64,000 bases of DNA from Sediminispirochaeta bajacaliforniensis DSM 16054 (GCF_000378205.1 NZ_KB899406.1:124001-188000), one strand, 5' to 3'. Numbered from the stretch's first letter, positions 54,342 to 63,386 are shown. A program made the numbers and translations. The notes: generated by a model not told the origin, from the sequence alone.

Positions 54342-55025
54342 CTATTGGCCCAGTTCGTCGTGCTCGAGGAAGCTATAATAGCCTTCCTGTGTAAAGATGA
54401 TATGATCAATTAAGGGAATTCCGAGAATTTCACCCGATGCCGTGAGGCGTCGGGTGACCTCGTGGTCTTCCGCGCTCGGTTGCAGGTTTCCTGATGGGTG
54501 GTTGTGGGCACAGATAAGGGCCGCAGCCCTATCTTTTACACAGCCTGCAAAGATTTCACGGGGATGAACCAGTGTCCGATTTACCAGACCGACCGAGATT
54601 ATCCGCAACTTGATAACCTCATGGGCCCCATTGAGAGAAAGGGCGAGAAATTGCTCCTGAGGCCTGTCTGCAAGATGGCGGACCAGTGGGAGAACATCAG
54701 CCGGCGAAGTGATTTTATTTTTTGCCGGTACAAATCGTCTCCGCGAGAATTCCAGCGCTGCGGCAACAAGCGCCGCCTTTGCTCGACCAATACCGGGTAT
54801 CGTTCTGATTTGGTCTACGGTACAATGCAGATCGCTGGTATCAAGTAGCTTCAACAGGGCCGAGGCAAGGTGCCCCACATCGTTTCCCTTGATCCCGGAA
54901 CCGAGGATAATGGTAAGGAGTTCTTTATCGGAGAGGGTCGACGGCCCGAAGGCGCTAAGCCGTTCCCGAGGCCGCTCTTCCGCGGGAAGAGACATGATCG
55001 GTATTCGTGATTCTTCGACTTTCAT
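54342..55025 (-). CDS. radC: RadC/JAB-domain protein
   Basis: About 227 residues. A helix-hairpin-helix (IPGIGRAKAALVAAALEFSRR) comes before the MPN/JAB metal site: the EFLALSLNGAHEVI start, then HNHPSGNLQPSAED, where two His and a later Asp bind zinc. Function in DNA repair is debated. Start at ATG 55025; an earlier TTG at 55064 would add 13 residues. It converges on feoB. Confidence 0.92.
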   Translation of the reverse strand: MKVEESRIPIMSLPAEERPRERLSAFGPSTLSDKELLTIILGSGIKGNDVGHLASALLKLLDTSDLHCTVDQIRTIPGIGRAKAALVAAALEFSRRRFVPAKNKITSPADVLPLVRHLADRPQEQFLALSLNGAHEVIKLRIISVGLVNRTLVHPREIFAGCVKDRAAALICAHNHPSGNLQPSAEDHEVTRRLTASGEILGIPLIDHIIFTQEGYYSFLEHDELGQ

Positions 55026-55071
55026 GACACAACCTACACGCAAAAAAAGGCGTGGTTGCTTCAACGGCCGG

Positions 55072-56061
55072 TTATACTGCTATGGAGACTCTGTTGCGCC
55101 CCTCTTGTTTTGCAAGGATGAGCCCCTCATCGGCCCGTGAGAAGAAATCTTGCCAACTTTCTCCCTTTTTGAACGATGTGATACCAAAACTACAGGTGAC
55201 CGTCATCGGAAGATCGAAAGGAAAGCCTTCTATCGAGCCTCTGAGTTTTTCCGCAAGTACGGCTGTTGAGTTTTCGTCCGTGTGCGGAACCACGACGGCA
55301 AACTCCTCGCCTCCCGTGCGGCCGAAGATATCGCTGTCACGAAGCAGCGAGGCGACAAGATTGGCCAAACGCTTTAAAAGGCCGTCACCGATCGTCCGGC
55401 CGTATGCTTCGTTCAACTGCCTGAAGTGATCGATATCAAAGATAATAAGCGAAAGCGGAAGCCCATAGCGTTCGGCCCTGGTAATCTCGCTTTGAAGCTT
55501 CGTATAGAAATAGTTACGGCTGTAACATCCTGTTTGTTCGTCTCTCAAAGGCTGACGGTAATTCTGCGAAGGTGTGAAATACCGTGAAAAAAGAACCAGG
55601 AAGAGGATAGCCGCCGTTCCCACAGCCGCCACTATCGCCCAGTACCATTCCCGTCGATCCTGCAAGATTAAGCCGCCGGGAATCCGGTCGGGGTCCAGTT
55701 CCTGCCAGATCAGTTCTCCCGATTGCGTAATGGAAGTCGCTATCAAAGCTTGCTCCATTTGCGTTGCTGTATGGTAACGACGGAGATCCGCTTTCAGCCC
55801 TTCCCACTCGTTTCTGGCAGACTCCGGAGCGGAGGCAAATATCAGATCCGCTTGGCCGATAAGAGGCAAGGTATTCTTGCCGGAAAGCTCCAGATGGATA
55901 ATCCGCTGTGTCAGGCCTCGAAGGGTATCCAGCCGAACCAGCGTCCTTGCCTCTTTTTTCAAGCTCGCACAATGGACCGCGAATATTCCTATTACTGCGA
56001 GGGCAAGGAAGGCAATCAAGAGGGACGGAAGCACCTTTCCCCCCTGTTTCTGTGGTTTCAT
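55072..56061 (-). CDS. Membrane-anchored diguanylate cyclase (GGDEF)
   Basis: About 329 residues. Two spans (about 10-32 and 140-160) bracket a sensor of about 105 residues outside the membrane. The C-terminal GGDEF domain has active site GGEEF and the allosteric I-site RDSD five residues before, so feedback by c-di-GMP is likely. Start at ATG 56061 with GAGG six nt upstream; an ATG/other start at 56079 is less supported. Ends 47 nt before the radC start on the same strand. Confidence 0.93.
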   Translation of the reverse strand: MKPQKQGGKVLPSLLIAFLALAVIGIFAVHCASLKKEARTLVRLDTLRGLTQRIIHLELSGKNTLPLIGQADLIFASAPESARNEWEGLKADLRRYHTATQMEQALIATSITQSGELIWQELDPDRIPGGLILQDRREWYWAIVAAVGTAAILFLVLFSRYFTPSQNYRQPLRDEQTGCYSRNYFYTKLQSEITRAERYGLPLSLIIFDIDHFRQLNEAYGRTIGDGLLKRLANLVASLLRDSDIFGRTGGEEFAVVVPHTDENSTAVLAEKLRGSIEGFPFDLPMTVTCSFGITSFKKGESWQDFFSRADEGLILAKQEGRNRVSIAV

Positions 56062-56111
56062 GCACAACCTCGCCCGCATTCTATCATAGAACCGGGCTAA
56101 GAGGTAATCAT

Positions 56112-58118
56112 TTACGCTTTGAACATCTTCAAAACCCTGGTTGAGTTAAGGATGGCCAGGAGAGCCACACCGACATCGGCAAAAATCGCCATCCACATGG
56201 ACGCAAGGCCGAAGATTCCCAGCAGGATGACAAGTCCTTTGATGCCGAGCGAGAAGATGATATTCTGAAGTACAACCCCTCTCGTTCGCTTCGCTCCGGT
56301 AATTGCTGTTGCAAGATTCGACGGCTTATCATCCATGAGAACGACATCCGCCGCTTCGATGGCTGCATCGGAGCCTATCCCGCCCATGGCGATTCCCACA
56401 TCCGCTCTGCTGAGGACCGGAGCGTCGTTGATACCGTCGCCCACGAAAGCGGTGCGTTTGTGGGTCCGGGGAGAGGCCATAATCTCTTCAAGCTTCGAAA
56501 GTTTCTCATCAGGGAGAAGTTTTGCGTAATAGCTATCCAGACCCAGTTTTTCTGCGACAGCCTTTGCCCCTGTTTCGCTGTCGCCGGTAAGCATAACGGT
56601 GTGGCGTATCCCTTTACCGTGGAGCGCACTGACAAGCCCTGCGGCATCTTCGCGGATCCTGTCGCTTACGGCTATCGTTCCTATATAGTTTCCTCCGTAG
56701 GCTATGAGCACGCTGCTTGCGGCCTCACCCTTGTCCTTCTCTATGGGGGGAGGCGAAGCAATATTGTTTTCCCTCAGCAACGTCTGATTACCCGCCAGGA
56801 GGGGCTTTCCCAACCACTCGGCCCTGACTCCTTTTCCCGCTATCTCTTCAAACGTGTTGAGTGAGGCATCGATACGAAATTCCGAAGGAATGGTTTCCGC
56901 TGCCCTGCGGATTGCTCCCGCAATTGGATGATTTGAATGGGATTCCCCAAAGGCTGCCAGGCCAAGAAGCTCTTCCCTGCTGTATCCCTTCTCTGGATAG
57001 ACGCCGGATACCTCGAATACCCCTTCGGTGAGGGTCCCTGTCTTATCAAATACAACGGTATCAAGTTCTGCCAGGGTTTCCAGATAGTTAGCTCCCTTGA
57101 TCAAGATACCTGCGGCAGAGGCGCCTCCTATTCCTCCGAAATACCCTAGGGGTATCGATATAACCAGAGCACAGGGGCATGATACGACCAGCAGGATAAG
57201 CGCCCTGCGAATCCACTCTGCAAAGGAGGCATCGACGAGCAAAAGGGGAGGAAGGAGGGCTATGAGCAGTGCAGCTCCTACCACGGCAGGTGTGTAGACC
57301 CTTGCAAAGCGGGTTATAAAGCGTTCGGTCGGGGCCTTACGCTCGGCAGCCTCCTCTACGAGCTTGATGATCCTGGCCATGGATGAATCTCCGTAGCGGG
57401 CGGTGGTTTCTATGATAAGCAAGCCCTGTCCGTTTACCGAACCGGCAAGTGCCTGGCTGCCGGGCCCCACTCTGACCGGAACCGATTCACCGGTCAGTGC
57501 CGAGGTATCGAAAAAAGAATTCCCCGATACAATGATGCCGTCAAGGGGGACCCTTTCCCCCGGCCGTACAAGAACCAGGGAACCCGGCTCTACCAAAAGA
57601 GGATCGGTTTTCCTCGGATCTGACCCCTGGCTGTCGGAAACAAGATAGGTTGTGTCGGGACGAATATCGGTAAGGGCTTGAATGGAGCGCCTGGCGGAAG
57701 AGGCCGCTCTCTCCTGAAACATCTCGCCGATGGTGTAGAATAGCATGACTGCCGCCGCTTCCGGCATTTCTCCCAGGGCGATTGCCCCTAAGGTTGCAAC
57801 CGTCATGAGAAAATTCTCGTCGAAGAGCTTACCGTTGATAAGGTTTCGCAGTGCCGACAGAATGACCCCGTACCCTACGGTAAGGTATGGGATAAGAAAA
57901 ATTACATATTCACCGATACGGTAGGGGCTTGCCTGAAGCTTGCTTCGAAATATGAGCCCTAGGGCGAAGAAAATAAGGGAGATAGTCAGCCGTATTGCCT
58001 CCGCCTTTGGGGAGGCCTCTTCAAAACTGTGATCATGTCCGGAACAATGGGGACAGCTTCCGGTAGGACAACCGGCATCTGCGGCGGGGTGGGGGTGTAT
58101 GTGTTTGATTTTCTCCAT
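56112..58118 (-). CDS. Zn/Cd/Pb-type P-type ATPase (P1B)
   Basis: 668 residues. The N-terminus has a His/Cys-rich metal stretch (HIHPHPAADAGCPTGSCPHC) in place of a full HMA domain. Transmembrane CPC (SCPCALVI) lies near residue 313, the phosphorylation site DKTGTLT near 358, and GDGINDAPVL near 561. It exports divalent soft metals. The start lies 7 nt after the ArsR stop; the GAGGAG before it lies inside that gene's end. The CPC type and regulator suggest zinc, cadmium or lead. Confidence 0.93.
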   Translation of the reverse strand: MEKIKHIHPHPAADAGCPTGSCPHCSGHDHSFEEASPKAEAIRLTISLIFFALGLIFRSKLQASPYRIGEYVIFLIPYLTVGYGVILSALRNLINGKLFDENFLMTVATLGAIALGEMPEAAAVMLFYTIGEMFQERAASSARRSIQALTDIRPDTTYLVSDSQGSDPRKTDPLLVEPGSLVLVRPGERVPLDGIIVSGNSFFDTSALTGESVPVRVGPGSQALAGSVNGQGLLIIETTARYGDSSMARIIKLVEEAAERKAPTERFITRFARVYTPAVVGAALLIALLPPLLLVDASFAEWIRRALILLVVSCPCALVISIPLGYFGGIGGASAAGILIKGANYLETLAELDTVVFDKTGTLTEGVFEVSGVYPEKGYSREELLGLAAFGESHSNHPIAGAIRRAAETIPSEFRIDASLNTFEEIAGKGVRAEWLGKPLLAGNQTLLRENNIASPPPIEKDKGEAASSVLIAYGGNYIGTIAVSDRIREDAAGLVSALHGKGIRHTVMLTGDSETGAKAVAEKLGLDSYYAKLLPDEKLSKLEEIMASPRTHKRTAFVGDGINDAPVLSRADVGIAMGGIGSDAAIEAADVVLMDDKPSNLATAITGAKRTRGVVLQNIIFSLGIKGLVILLGIFGLASMWMAIFADVGVALLAILNSTRVLKMFKA

Positions 58119-58125
58119 GGATGTA

Positions 58126-58494
58126 TCAGCGCTCCTCTGCAAAGTGATCGCGTGCAACCTTTATGAGCTGCTCGACATGTTCATCGTCGAGGCGATAAAA
58201 TACCTGCTTCCCATCTCGTCGATACCGAACAAGACGCATGGTCTTTAAAAGGCGAAGGTGGTGACTCACCGCGGGCAGGCTCATCTCCAGCAGATCGGAC
58301 AGATCGCAAACGCATAGTTCGTTGATTGAAAGAAGATAGATGATCCGTGTCCGGGTTTCATCACCCAAAACCTTAAAAAGTTCGGATAGACCCGCCACAT
58401 CCAGCAGCTTTTTCCGAAGGAACTCCGCTCGTTCAGGGCAGGTTGGGCAGTATTGGTCGCATATATCTGTTCGCTCTCCGGAACATCCGGTCAT
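58126..58494 (-). CDS. ArsR/SmtB-family metal-responsive repressor (CadC-like)
   Basis: 122 residues. Winged helix with LSINELCVCDLSDLLEMSLPAVSHHLRLL; the CVC pair in the recognition arm and the N-terminal Cys set (CSGERTDICDQYCPTC) match the alpha3N site of CadC-type Cd/Pb/Zn sensors. Start at ATG 58494 with AAGGAG six nt upstream; a longer frame start at 58617 would run through the operator. It forms one operon with the ATPase. Confidence 0.93.
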   Translation of the reverse strand: MTGCSGERTDICDQYCPTCPERAEFLRKKLLDVAGLSELFKVLGDETRTRIIYLLSINELCVCDLSDLLEMSLPAVSHHLRLLKTMRLVRYRRDGKQVFYRLDDEHVEQLIKVARDHFAEER

Positions 58495-58515
58495 ATCAGA
58501 CTCCTTATTAAATAG

Positions 58516-58539
58516 TTGAACAATTAAGCAATTGTTTAA
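58516..58539. promoter_or_regulatory. ArsR-type operator before the metal ATPase operon
   Basis: TTGAACAATT and AATTGTTTAA around AAGC; arms pair at 9 of 10 positions. This is the imperfect dyad typical of SmtB/CadC sites, 22 bp upstream of the repressor's ATG. Confidence 0.7.
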
Positions 58540-58599
58540 TTGAATAATATAACAGAAGGGCTCTTCTGTCAAAGGCAGAAAAATAATATTATCAAAATT

Positions 58600-59346
58600 A
58601 TGATGAATTCTTTTCACCTTTTTGTGGAATACCTCGGAAGAATATGGCCTGCCTTTCTCCTGCTCCTGCTCTCCCTTGCTTTTTCCAGGCCTCCGGCCTT
58701 TGGTCGAGTGGTTCTTTATATAGTCGGATTTGTTGTCTGCCGTGATGTCATGGCAAGCCTTGGTTTTTGGTTTCCTTCGACTGAGGGCGGCGTCCTTCGC
58801 TTCCTGTTTACCGATGATGCCTTGTTACTTGTATTGCTTTCGCTGCTCTTTTTCGCGGCGATGCTTGTATTCCTCGCCTTCGATAGGGAAAACCGTGATC
58901 GTTGTCGTTTTTTCTCAAACGACCGCGGTGCGGGGATTTTTGTGGGCCTTTTGGCTGGATTCTGTGTGGCTGCTCCCCTGCTTTTCTTCCAGGCGAAAGG
59001 AGGCACAGAGGCCATTGGGCCTGAATTCCGTGTAAACATGGCTCTTCCTCTTTTATGTCTGTCGCTGTCGCTGGCCTTCATCGAAGAGGGTTTATTCCGT
59101 GGTTATCTCCTTGCCTTTCTGAAAGATCATCAATCATCCCTGCTTGCCGGTGTGAGTTCCGGTATCCTTTTTGCCTTCTCGTATTTGCCTCTTGCTTTGA
59201 CCGGATCGGGGCTTTCCTTACCCCTGCTCCTTTTTGTTCTGTGGGAGGGGGTGATTACCGGGACAGTCGGTAGCCGGTATGGTGTTTTTCCTTCCTGCGT
59301 TACCCATGGGGTGGCTATTTTTCTGATCTCTGCTGCGTTTTTTTAA
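58600..59346 (+). CDS. CPBP-family intramembrane metalloprotease
   Basis: About 248 residues with eight or so spans. The catalytic motif FIEEGLFRGYLL (EExxxR form, near residue 160) marks the Abi/CAAX-protease family. In bacteria, many members process or protect against peptides. ATG at 58600 or 58603; no convincing ribosome site. Divergent from the ArsR gene. Confidence 0.82.
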   Translation: MMNSFHLFVEYLGRIWPAFLLLLLSLAFSRPPAFGRVVLYIVGFVVCRDVMASLGFWFPSTEGGVLRFLFTDDALLLVLLSLLFFAAMLVFLAFDRENRDRCRFFSNDRGAGIFVGLLAGFCVAAPLLFFQAKGGTEAIGPEFRVNMALPLLCLSLSLAFIEEGLFRGYLLAFLKDHQSSLLAGVSSGILFAFSYLPLALTGSGLSLPLLLFVLWEGVITGTVGSRYGVFPSCVTHGVAIFLISAAFF

Positions 59347-59350
59347 ACTA

Positions 59351-59478
59351 CTGTCCGAAATCGTGGTGGGAGGGAGCTGTGGGTCAGGTGCATTCCCACG
59401 GCCTTACGGTGGATGATTGACTATCTGCCTTCTTATGCATGGGCTTAAAGGTAAAGGAATCACCACGATTCCGGACAC
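59351..59478 (+). repeat. MITE-like element, copy E (complete, variant ends)
   Basis: 128 bp bounded by CTGTCCGAAATCGTGGTG and CACCACGATTCCGGACAC with TA on both sides. It has the same layout as copy D, but both ends carry CGTGG where the others have CCTGG, so the two arms changed together. Its start lies 4 nt after the CPBP stop. Confidence 0.75.
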
Positions 59479-59510
59479 TATATATTGTTTCAATTAATGA
59501 TTCAGGCTAC

Positions 59511-59539
59511 TTGACACAAATCTCCCCTTATCATAACAT
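59511..59539 (+). promoter_or_regulatory. Promoter of asd
   Basis: TTGACA (59511-59516) and TAACAT (59534-59539), 17 bp apart, some 60 nt before the ATG. Confidence 0.55.
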
Positions 59540-59558
59540 TACGAGCATATAGTAACAC

Positions 59559-59578
59559 TTTGTTATTATAATAACAAA
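59559..59578. promoter_or_regulatory. 20-bp perfect palindrome before asd
   Basis: TTTGTTATTATAATAACAAA, in the 5' leader and 7 nt before the GGAGG of asd. It may be an operator or an RNA hairpin that controls translation. No regulator is adjacent. Confidence 0.6.
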
Positions 59579-59597
59579 TCCCCTTTGGAGGTGGATC

Positions 59598-60731
59598 ATG
59601 AACAGCAAAATGAGGGTTGCAATCCTTGGAGCTACCGGAACTGTGGGGCAGAAGTTTATCACCCTGCTGACCGATCACCCCTATTTTGAGGTTGCCGAAC
59701 TTGTCGCTTCGGAGCGTTCGGCAGGTAAGCGGTATGTCGAAGCGTGTGCGTGGAAACAGAACACTCCGATTCCGGGGTATATTGCCGATATGCAGATTAA
59801 AGGCCTTGAAGATACACTCAAGAGCCCCGTACTTTTTTCAGGGCTTGATTCTTCTGTTGCCGGAGCTGCCGAAGAGCGGTATGCCAGACTCGGACATGTC
59901 GTTATCAGCAATTCGAAAAATCACCGGATGGAAGAGGATGTCCCTCTGGTCATTCCTGAGATTAATCCCGATCATCTGAGCCTTATTGCCGGCCAGAAAT
60001 GGGACGGTGCCATCATTACCAATTCGAACTGCTCAACGATGTTTCTGGCCATGGCCCTTGCCCCTCTTCACGAGACCTTTGGCGTGGAGGCGGTTCAGGT
60101 TACTACCATGCAAGCCATCTCGGGTGCCGGTTATCCCGGTGTCGCATCGTATGATATCCTCGGTAATATCATCCCCTACATCGGAGGGGAAGAGGAAAAG
60201 ATGGAGATCGAATCGCAAAAGATTCTCGGCACCCTGGCGGATGGGAAGGTTGTTGATGCGGACTTTGTGGTCAGCGCGCAATGTAACCGGGTTCCTGTGG
60301 TGGACGGCCATACCGAGACTGTCTCGTTTTCTCTTAAAAAGAAGGCGAGTCTTGAGGAGCTTCGAAGTGTCATGGCCGGTTTTCGAGGACTGCCCCAGGA
60401 GCTCAAATTGCCCTCTGCTCCCGACCATCCGATCCTTATGATGGATGATGCCGACAGGCCTCAGCCTTCCCGGGATGTATGGCTTGAAAAGGGAATGGCT
60501 ACCGTTGTAGGCCGCCTTCGTCCCTGCAATGTACTCGACTACCGTATGGTCATCATGGGACACAATACCGTAAGGGGGGCTGCCGGCGCGGCCGTCTTGA
60601 ATGCCGAAACCATGTTTCGCCTGGGGCTTTTCGGCGATAATCCTGCCGAGGATTATAACACTGAGGAACTAAAGCGTCGTGCATATGTCCTTTCAACGGA
60701 CGGAATGCGGGATGTCGTTTGCTCGAAATAA
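59598..60731 (+). CDS. asd: Aspartate-semialdehyde dehydrogenase (archaeal/fungal type)
   Basis: 377 residues. NADP-binding start VAILGATGTVGQKFI, catalytic Cys in NSNCSTMF and the QAISGAGYPGV region. It reduces aspartyl phosphate to the semialdehyde, the branch point for lysine, threonine and methionine. The sequence is of the class found in archaea and fungi and not the classic E. coli Asd. A GGAGG site precedes the ATG. Confidence 0.94.
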   Translation: MNSKMRVAILGATGTVGQKFITLLTDHPYFEVAELVASERSAGKRYVEACAWKQNTPIPGYIADMQIKGLEDTLKSPVLFSGLDSSVAGAAEERYARLGHVVISNSKNHRMEEDVPLVIPEINPDHLSLIAGQKWDGAIITNSNCSTMFLAMALAPLHETFGVEAVQVTTMQAISGAGYPGVASYDILGNIIPYIGGEEEKMEIESQKILGTLADGKVVDADFVVSAQCNRVPVVDGHTETVSFSLKKKASLEELRSVMAGFRGLPQELKLPSAPDHPILMMDDADRPQPSRDVWLEKGMATVVGRLRPCNVLDYRMVIMGHNTVRGAAGAAVLNAETMFRLGLFGDNPAEDYNTEELKRRAYVLSTDGMRDVVCSK

Positions 60732-60753
60732 TGTGATACGAACGTCCGTCATC

Positions 60754-60782
60754 GGCCTGCGGTAATCCGCAGGCCTTTTTTA
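60754..60782 (+). terminator. Terminator of asd
   Basis: GGCCTGCGG / CCGCAGGCC, a 9-bp stem with a 4-nt loop, then a run of T (60776-60781). 22 nt after asd. Confidence 0.92.
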
Positions 60783-60828
60783 TTGCCATGGCTTGACGTC
60801 AAAAATAATTATGCAGACAATACAGATG

Positions 60829-61662
60829 ATGGCATTACGGATAACGACATTAGTGGAAGACAGGGAAGGGGTTCGGAAGGAATTACGCCATGAGCACGGG
60901 CTCTCCTTTTATATAGAGTATCAGGGAAGAACGCTGCTTTTTGATACCGGACAATCCGGTCTGTTTCTTCACAATGCCGACGCCTTGCGGATAAATGTGC
61001 GGAAGCTTGACCATGTGCTTTTAAGCCACGGTCACTATGACCATGCCGGAGGTTTTCGCTCTCTTTGTACACTGACCAATTCGTTTCACCTCTGGACGGG
61101 AGAAGGGTTTTTTCAGCCGAAGTATGATGTCCGGCAGCAGGTCCCCCGGTTTCTCGGTTGTGATTTTGGTCCCGAATATATTCGGCAGCAAGGTATCTCG
61201 CATACTGTCATCGACAGGGCTGTTACGGAAATCGTGCCGGGAATCCATGCCGTGAGTCGTTTCCCTCGTATCCATGCAGAAGAGAAGATTCCCGAACGTT
61301 TTGCCCTTGAGCTCGACGGCAGGATGAAGGCCGATACCTTTTCCGACGAGATCCTGCTTGTTATCGAAACCGGCTCGGGTTTAGTGGTCTTGCTCGGCTG
61401 TTCCCATCCCGGAATGTGCAACATGCTTGATGCTGTGAAGCAACATTTCTCTCTCCCTCTTTTTGCCGTCTTGGGCGGAGCCCATTTGGTGGAAGCGGAC
61501 GACGAACACCTTGATGCCGTACGTGAATACCTGTGTGATGCTTCCATCTCCTCCCTTGGCCTGTGTCACTGCACCGGCGAGAAGGCGGAACTCCTTTTCT
61601 CAAAAACATGTAAGGGCTTTTTTTCAAACAAAACCGGAACCGATTTTACCGTCGATAGATAA
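60829..61662 (+). CDS. MBL-fold metallo-hydrolase
   Basis: About 277 residues. The dinuclear metal motif SHGHYDHAGG and later His (VLLGCSHPGMCN) and GGAHLVEAD match the metallo-beta-lactamase fold, subgroup with MJ0296/YP-type 7,8-dihydropterin synthase likeness. Activity unknown. Several ATGs are possible (60811, 60826, 60829), none with a clear ribosome site; the last was used because it starts at the fold. Confidence 0.85.
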   Translation: MALRITTLVEDREGVRKELRHEHGLSFYIEYQGRTLLFDTGQSGLFLHNADALRINVRKLDHVLLSHGHYDHAGGFRSLCTLTNSFHLWTGEGFFQPKYDVRQQVPRFLGCDFGPEYIRQQGISHTVIDRAVTEIVPGIHAVSRFPRIHAEEKIPERFALELDGRMKADTFSDEILLVIETGSGLVVLLGCSHPGMCNMLDAVKQHFSLPLFAVLGGAHLVEADDEHLDAVREYLCDASISSLGLCHCTGEKAELLFSKTCKGFFSNKTGTDFTVDR

Positions 61663-61679
61663 TAGAATAAGGAGCGCGT

Positions 61680-62828
61680 ATGAAAGTTGTCGTTGCGACC
61701 GATTCGTTCAAGGGCAGTAACAGTTCCCGAAGGGTGTGTGAAGCCATTGTCTCGGGAATGAAAAGGATCTACCCAAGGGCTGATTACCATATCGTGCCGA
61801 TTGCCGACGGGGGAGAGGGCACTATCGAAGCGGTTCTCGAGGTTACGTCGGGGACGATGAAGACGGTAAGGGTTATCGGTCCTCTTGGAAAGAACGTGGA
61901 TGCCCGATTCGGTTTACTTCCTGGCGGTCGGGCGGTAATAGAAATGGCGGAGGCCTCGGGACTTCCCCTTGTAGACGAACAGGAGCGAAACCCGATGTTA
62001 AGCACCACCTATGGGACAGGAGAGGTCATTAAGGCTGCTCTTGATGCCGGATGTCGTGAACTTTTCATCGGAATCGGAGGAAGTGCGACAAACGACTGTG
62101 GGGTCGGCATGGCCCAGGCCCTTGGTTTTTCGTTTTTGGACAAAGCAGGGAAGGAACTTCCCTTCGGAGGGGGAGCTCTCTCCGACCTCGACCACATCGA
62201 CGCCTCGAAGGCGGATCCCCGTATTGCCGATCTTCAGGTTACCGTTGCCTGCGATGTCAATAATCCTCTTTGTGGTCCCAAAGGGGCCTCGAGAACCTAT
62301 GGTCCGCAAAAGGGAGCCACCGAAGCGATGGTGAAAGAGCTTGATGCAGCATTGGCACACTGTGCCGAGATCATCGAGCGGGACCTTGGCCCCTCTATTG
62401 CGGAACTTCCCGGTAGCGGAGCGGCGGGAGGACTCGGCGGCGGCTTAGTCGGATTTCTTGGTGCGGAACTCCAAACAGGTATCGATGCGGTGCTCTCCAT
62501 CTTGCGTTTCGATGAACTGGTTAAAGATGCCGATCTTGTCGTTACCGGTGAAGGAAAGCTCGACCGGCAGACCGTTTTCGGAAAGGTCCCCGCCGGTGTT
62601 GCCTCATGGACCAAGAAGAGTGGGCCCATCCCGGTTGTCGCAGTGGTCGGAGACATCGGTGAAGGTTTCGAAGCGGTGTACGATGTCGGTATCGATGCCG
62701 TCATGAGCACGGTAAATAAGGCGATGCCACTCACGGAGGCAATGGCTCGAAGCCGTGAATTACTCGTTGAGACCGGAGAGCGGGTTGCCCGGATCATGAA
62801 GATCGGTAGCCAGCTCCCCGGCGAATGA
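61680..62828 (+). CDS. glxK: Glycerate kinase type 1
   Basis: 382 residues. Matches the GlxK/GarK family: VATDSFKGSNSSRRVCEAI at the start, PIADGGEGTIEAV, and GIGGSATNDCGVGMAQALG. Phosphorylates glycerate, usually to 2-phosphoglycerate. Starts 17 nt after the MBL gene, probably the same operon, with AAGGAGCG upstream. Confidence 0.93.
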   Translation: MKVVVATDSFKGSNSSRRVCEAIVSGMKRIYPRADYHIVPIADGGEGTIEAVLEVTSGTMKTVRVIGPLGKNVDARFGLLPGGRAVIEMAEASGLPLVDEQERNPMLSTTYGTGEVIKAALDAGCRELFIGIGGSATNDCGVGMAQALGFSFLDKAGKELPFGGGALSDLDHIDASKADPRIADLQVTVACDVNNPLCGPKGASRTYGPQKGATEAMVKELDAALAHCAEIIERDLGPSIAELPGSGAAGGLGGGLVGFLGAELQTGIDAVLSILRFDELVKDADLVVTGEGKLDRQTVFGKVPAGVASWTKKSGPIPVVAVVGDIGEGFEAVYDVGIDAVMSTVNKAMPLTEAMARSRELLVETGERVARIMKIGSQLPGE

Positions 62829-62846
62829 GAACGTAGGTATCTGTTT

Positions 62847-63374
62847 TTATACCGATGCGGTGCTTCCCGTTAAATGGCCGGATTCCCTATGGCTTTCATT
62901 TTCATAACCGGCAATGACGGTGAGACTATCGCGGTCGAGTAAGCCTTCAAGATCAAGAATCATAATGAGATTATCATCTTCCTTTGCTATCTCCTTGACC
63001 ACCATTGTGTCCTGAAAGTTGCGGATGTTTTGTGTCGACTGGATCTGGGCATTCTCAATTTCGATGACCTCATGAACATCGTCTACAATAATCCCCATGG
63101 AAAGGGTTTCCTCAAGATTAATCTCAAGCACAATGATCGATGTACTTTGTCCGGGAGTTTTACTTTCGCCTAACCGGAGATTTTGTCTTAGGTCGATAAC
63201 CGGAATCACTTTCCCCCGGATATTGATAACTCCCGAAAGAATATCAGGCGCCCTGGGGACCCGTGTCACCTTTTGGTAGGCAAGGACCTCCCTCACCCAG
63301 TGAATATCGATTGCATACGACTCATCTGCCAGAGAGAAGGTAAGAAAGGTCCTGGTGATAGGTTCTTCACTCAT
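62847..63374 (-). CDS. cheW: Chemotaxis coupling protein CheW
   Basis: 175 residues with the CheW fold: FLTFSLADESYAIDIHWVREVL, GVINIRGKVIPVIDLR and LDLEGLLDRD. Links chemoreceptors to CheA. The C-terminus is a little longer than usual (about 20 residues after the fold). 12 nt after the receptor gene on the same strand, so co-transcribed. Confidence 0.94.
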   Translation of the reverse strand: MSEEPITRTFLTFSLADESYAIDIHWVREVLAYQKVTRVPRAPDILSGVINIRGKVIPVIDLRQNLRLGESKTPGQSTSIIVLEINLEETLSMGIIVDDVHEVIEIENAQIQSTQNIRNFQDTMVVKEIAKEDDNLIMILDLEGLLDRDSLTVIAGYENESHRESGHLTGSTASV

Positions 63375-63386
63375 ATTCCACTCCTT

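Noticed and set aside
58495-58617. Longer ArsR-type start
   Set aside because: The extension covers the operator and lacks conservation; ATG 58494 has a strong AAGGAG.
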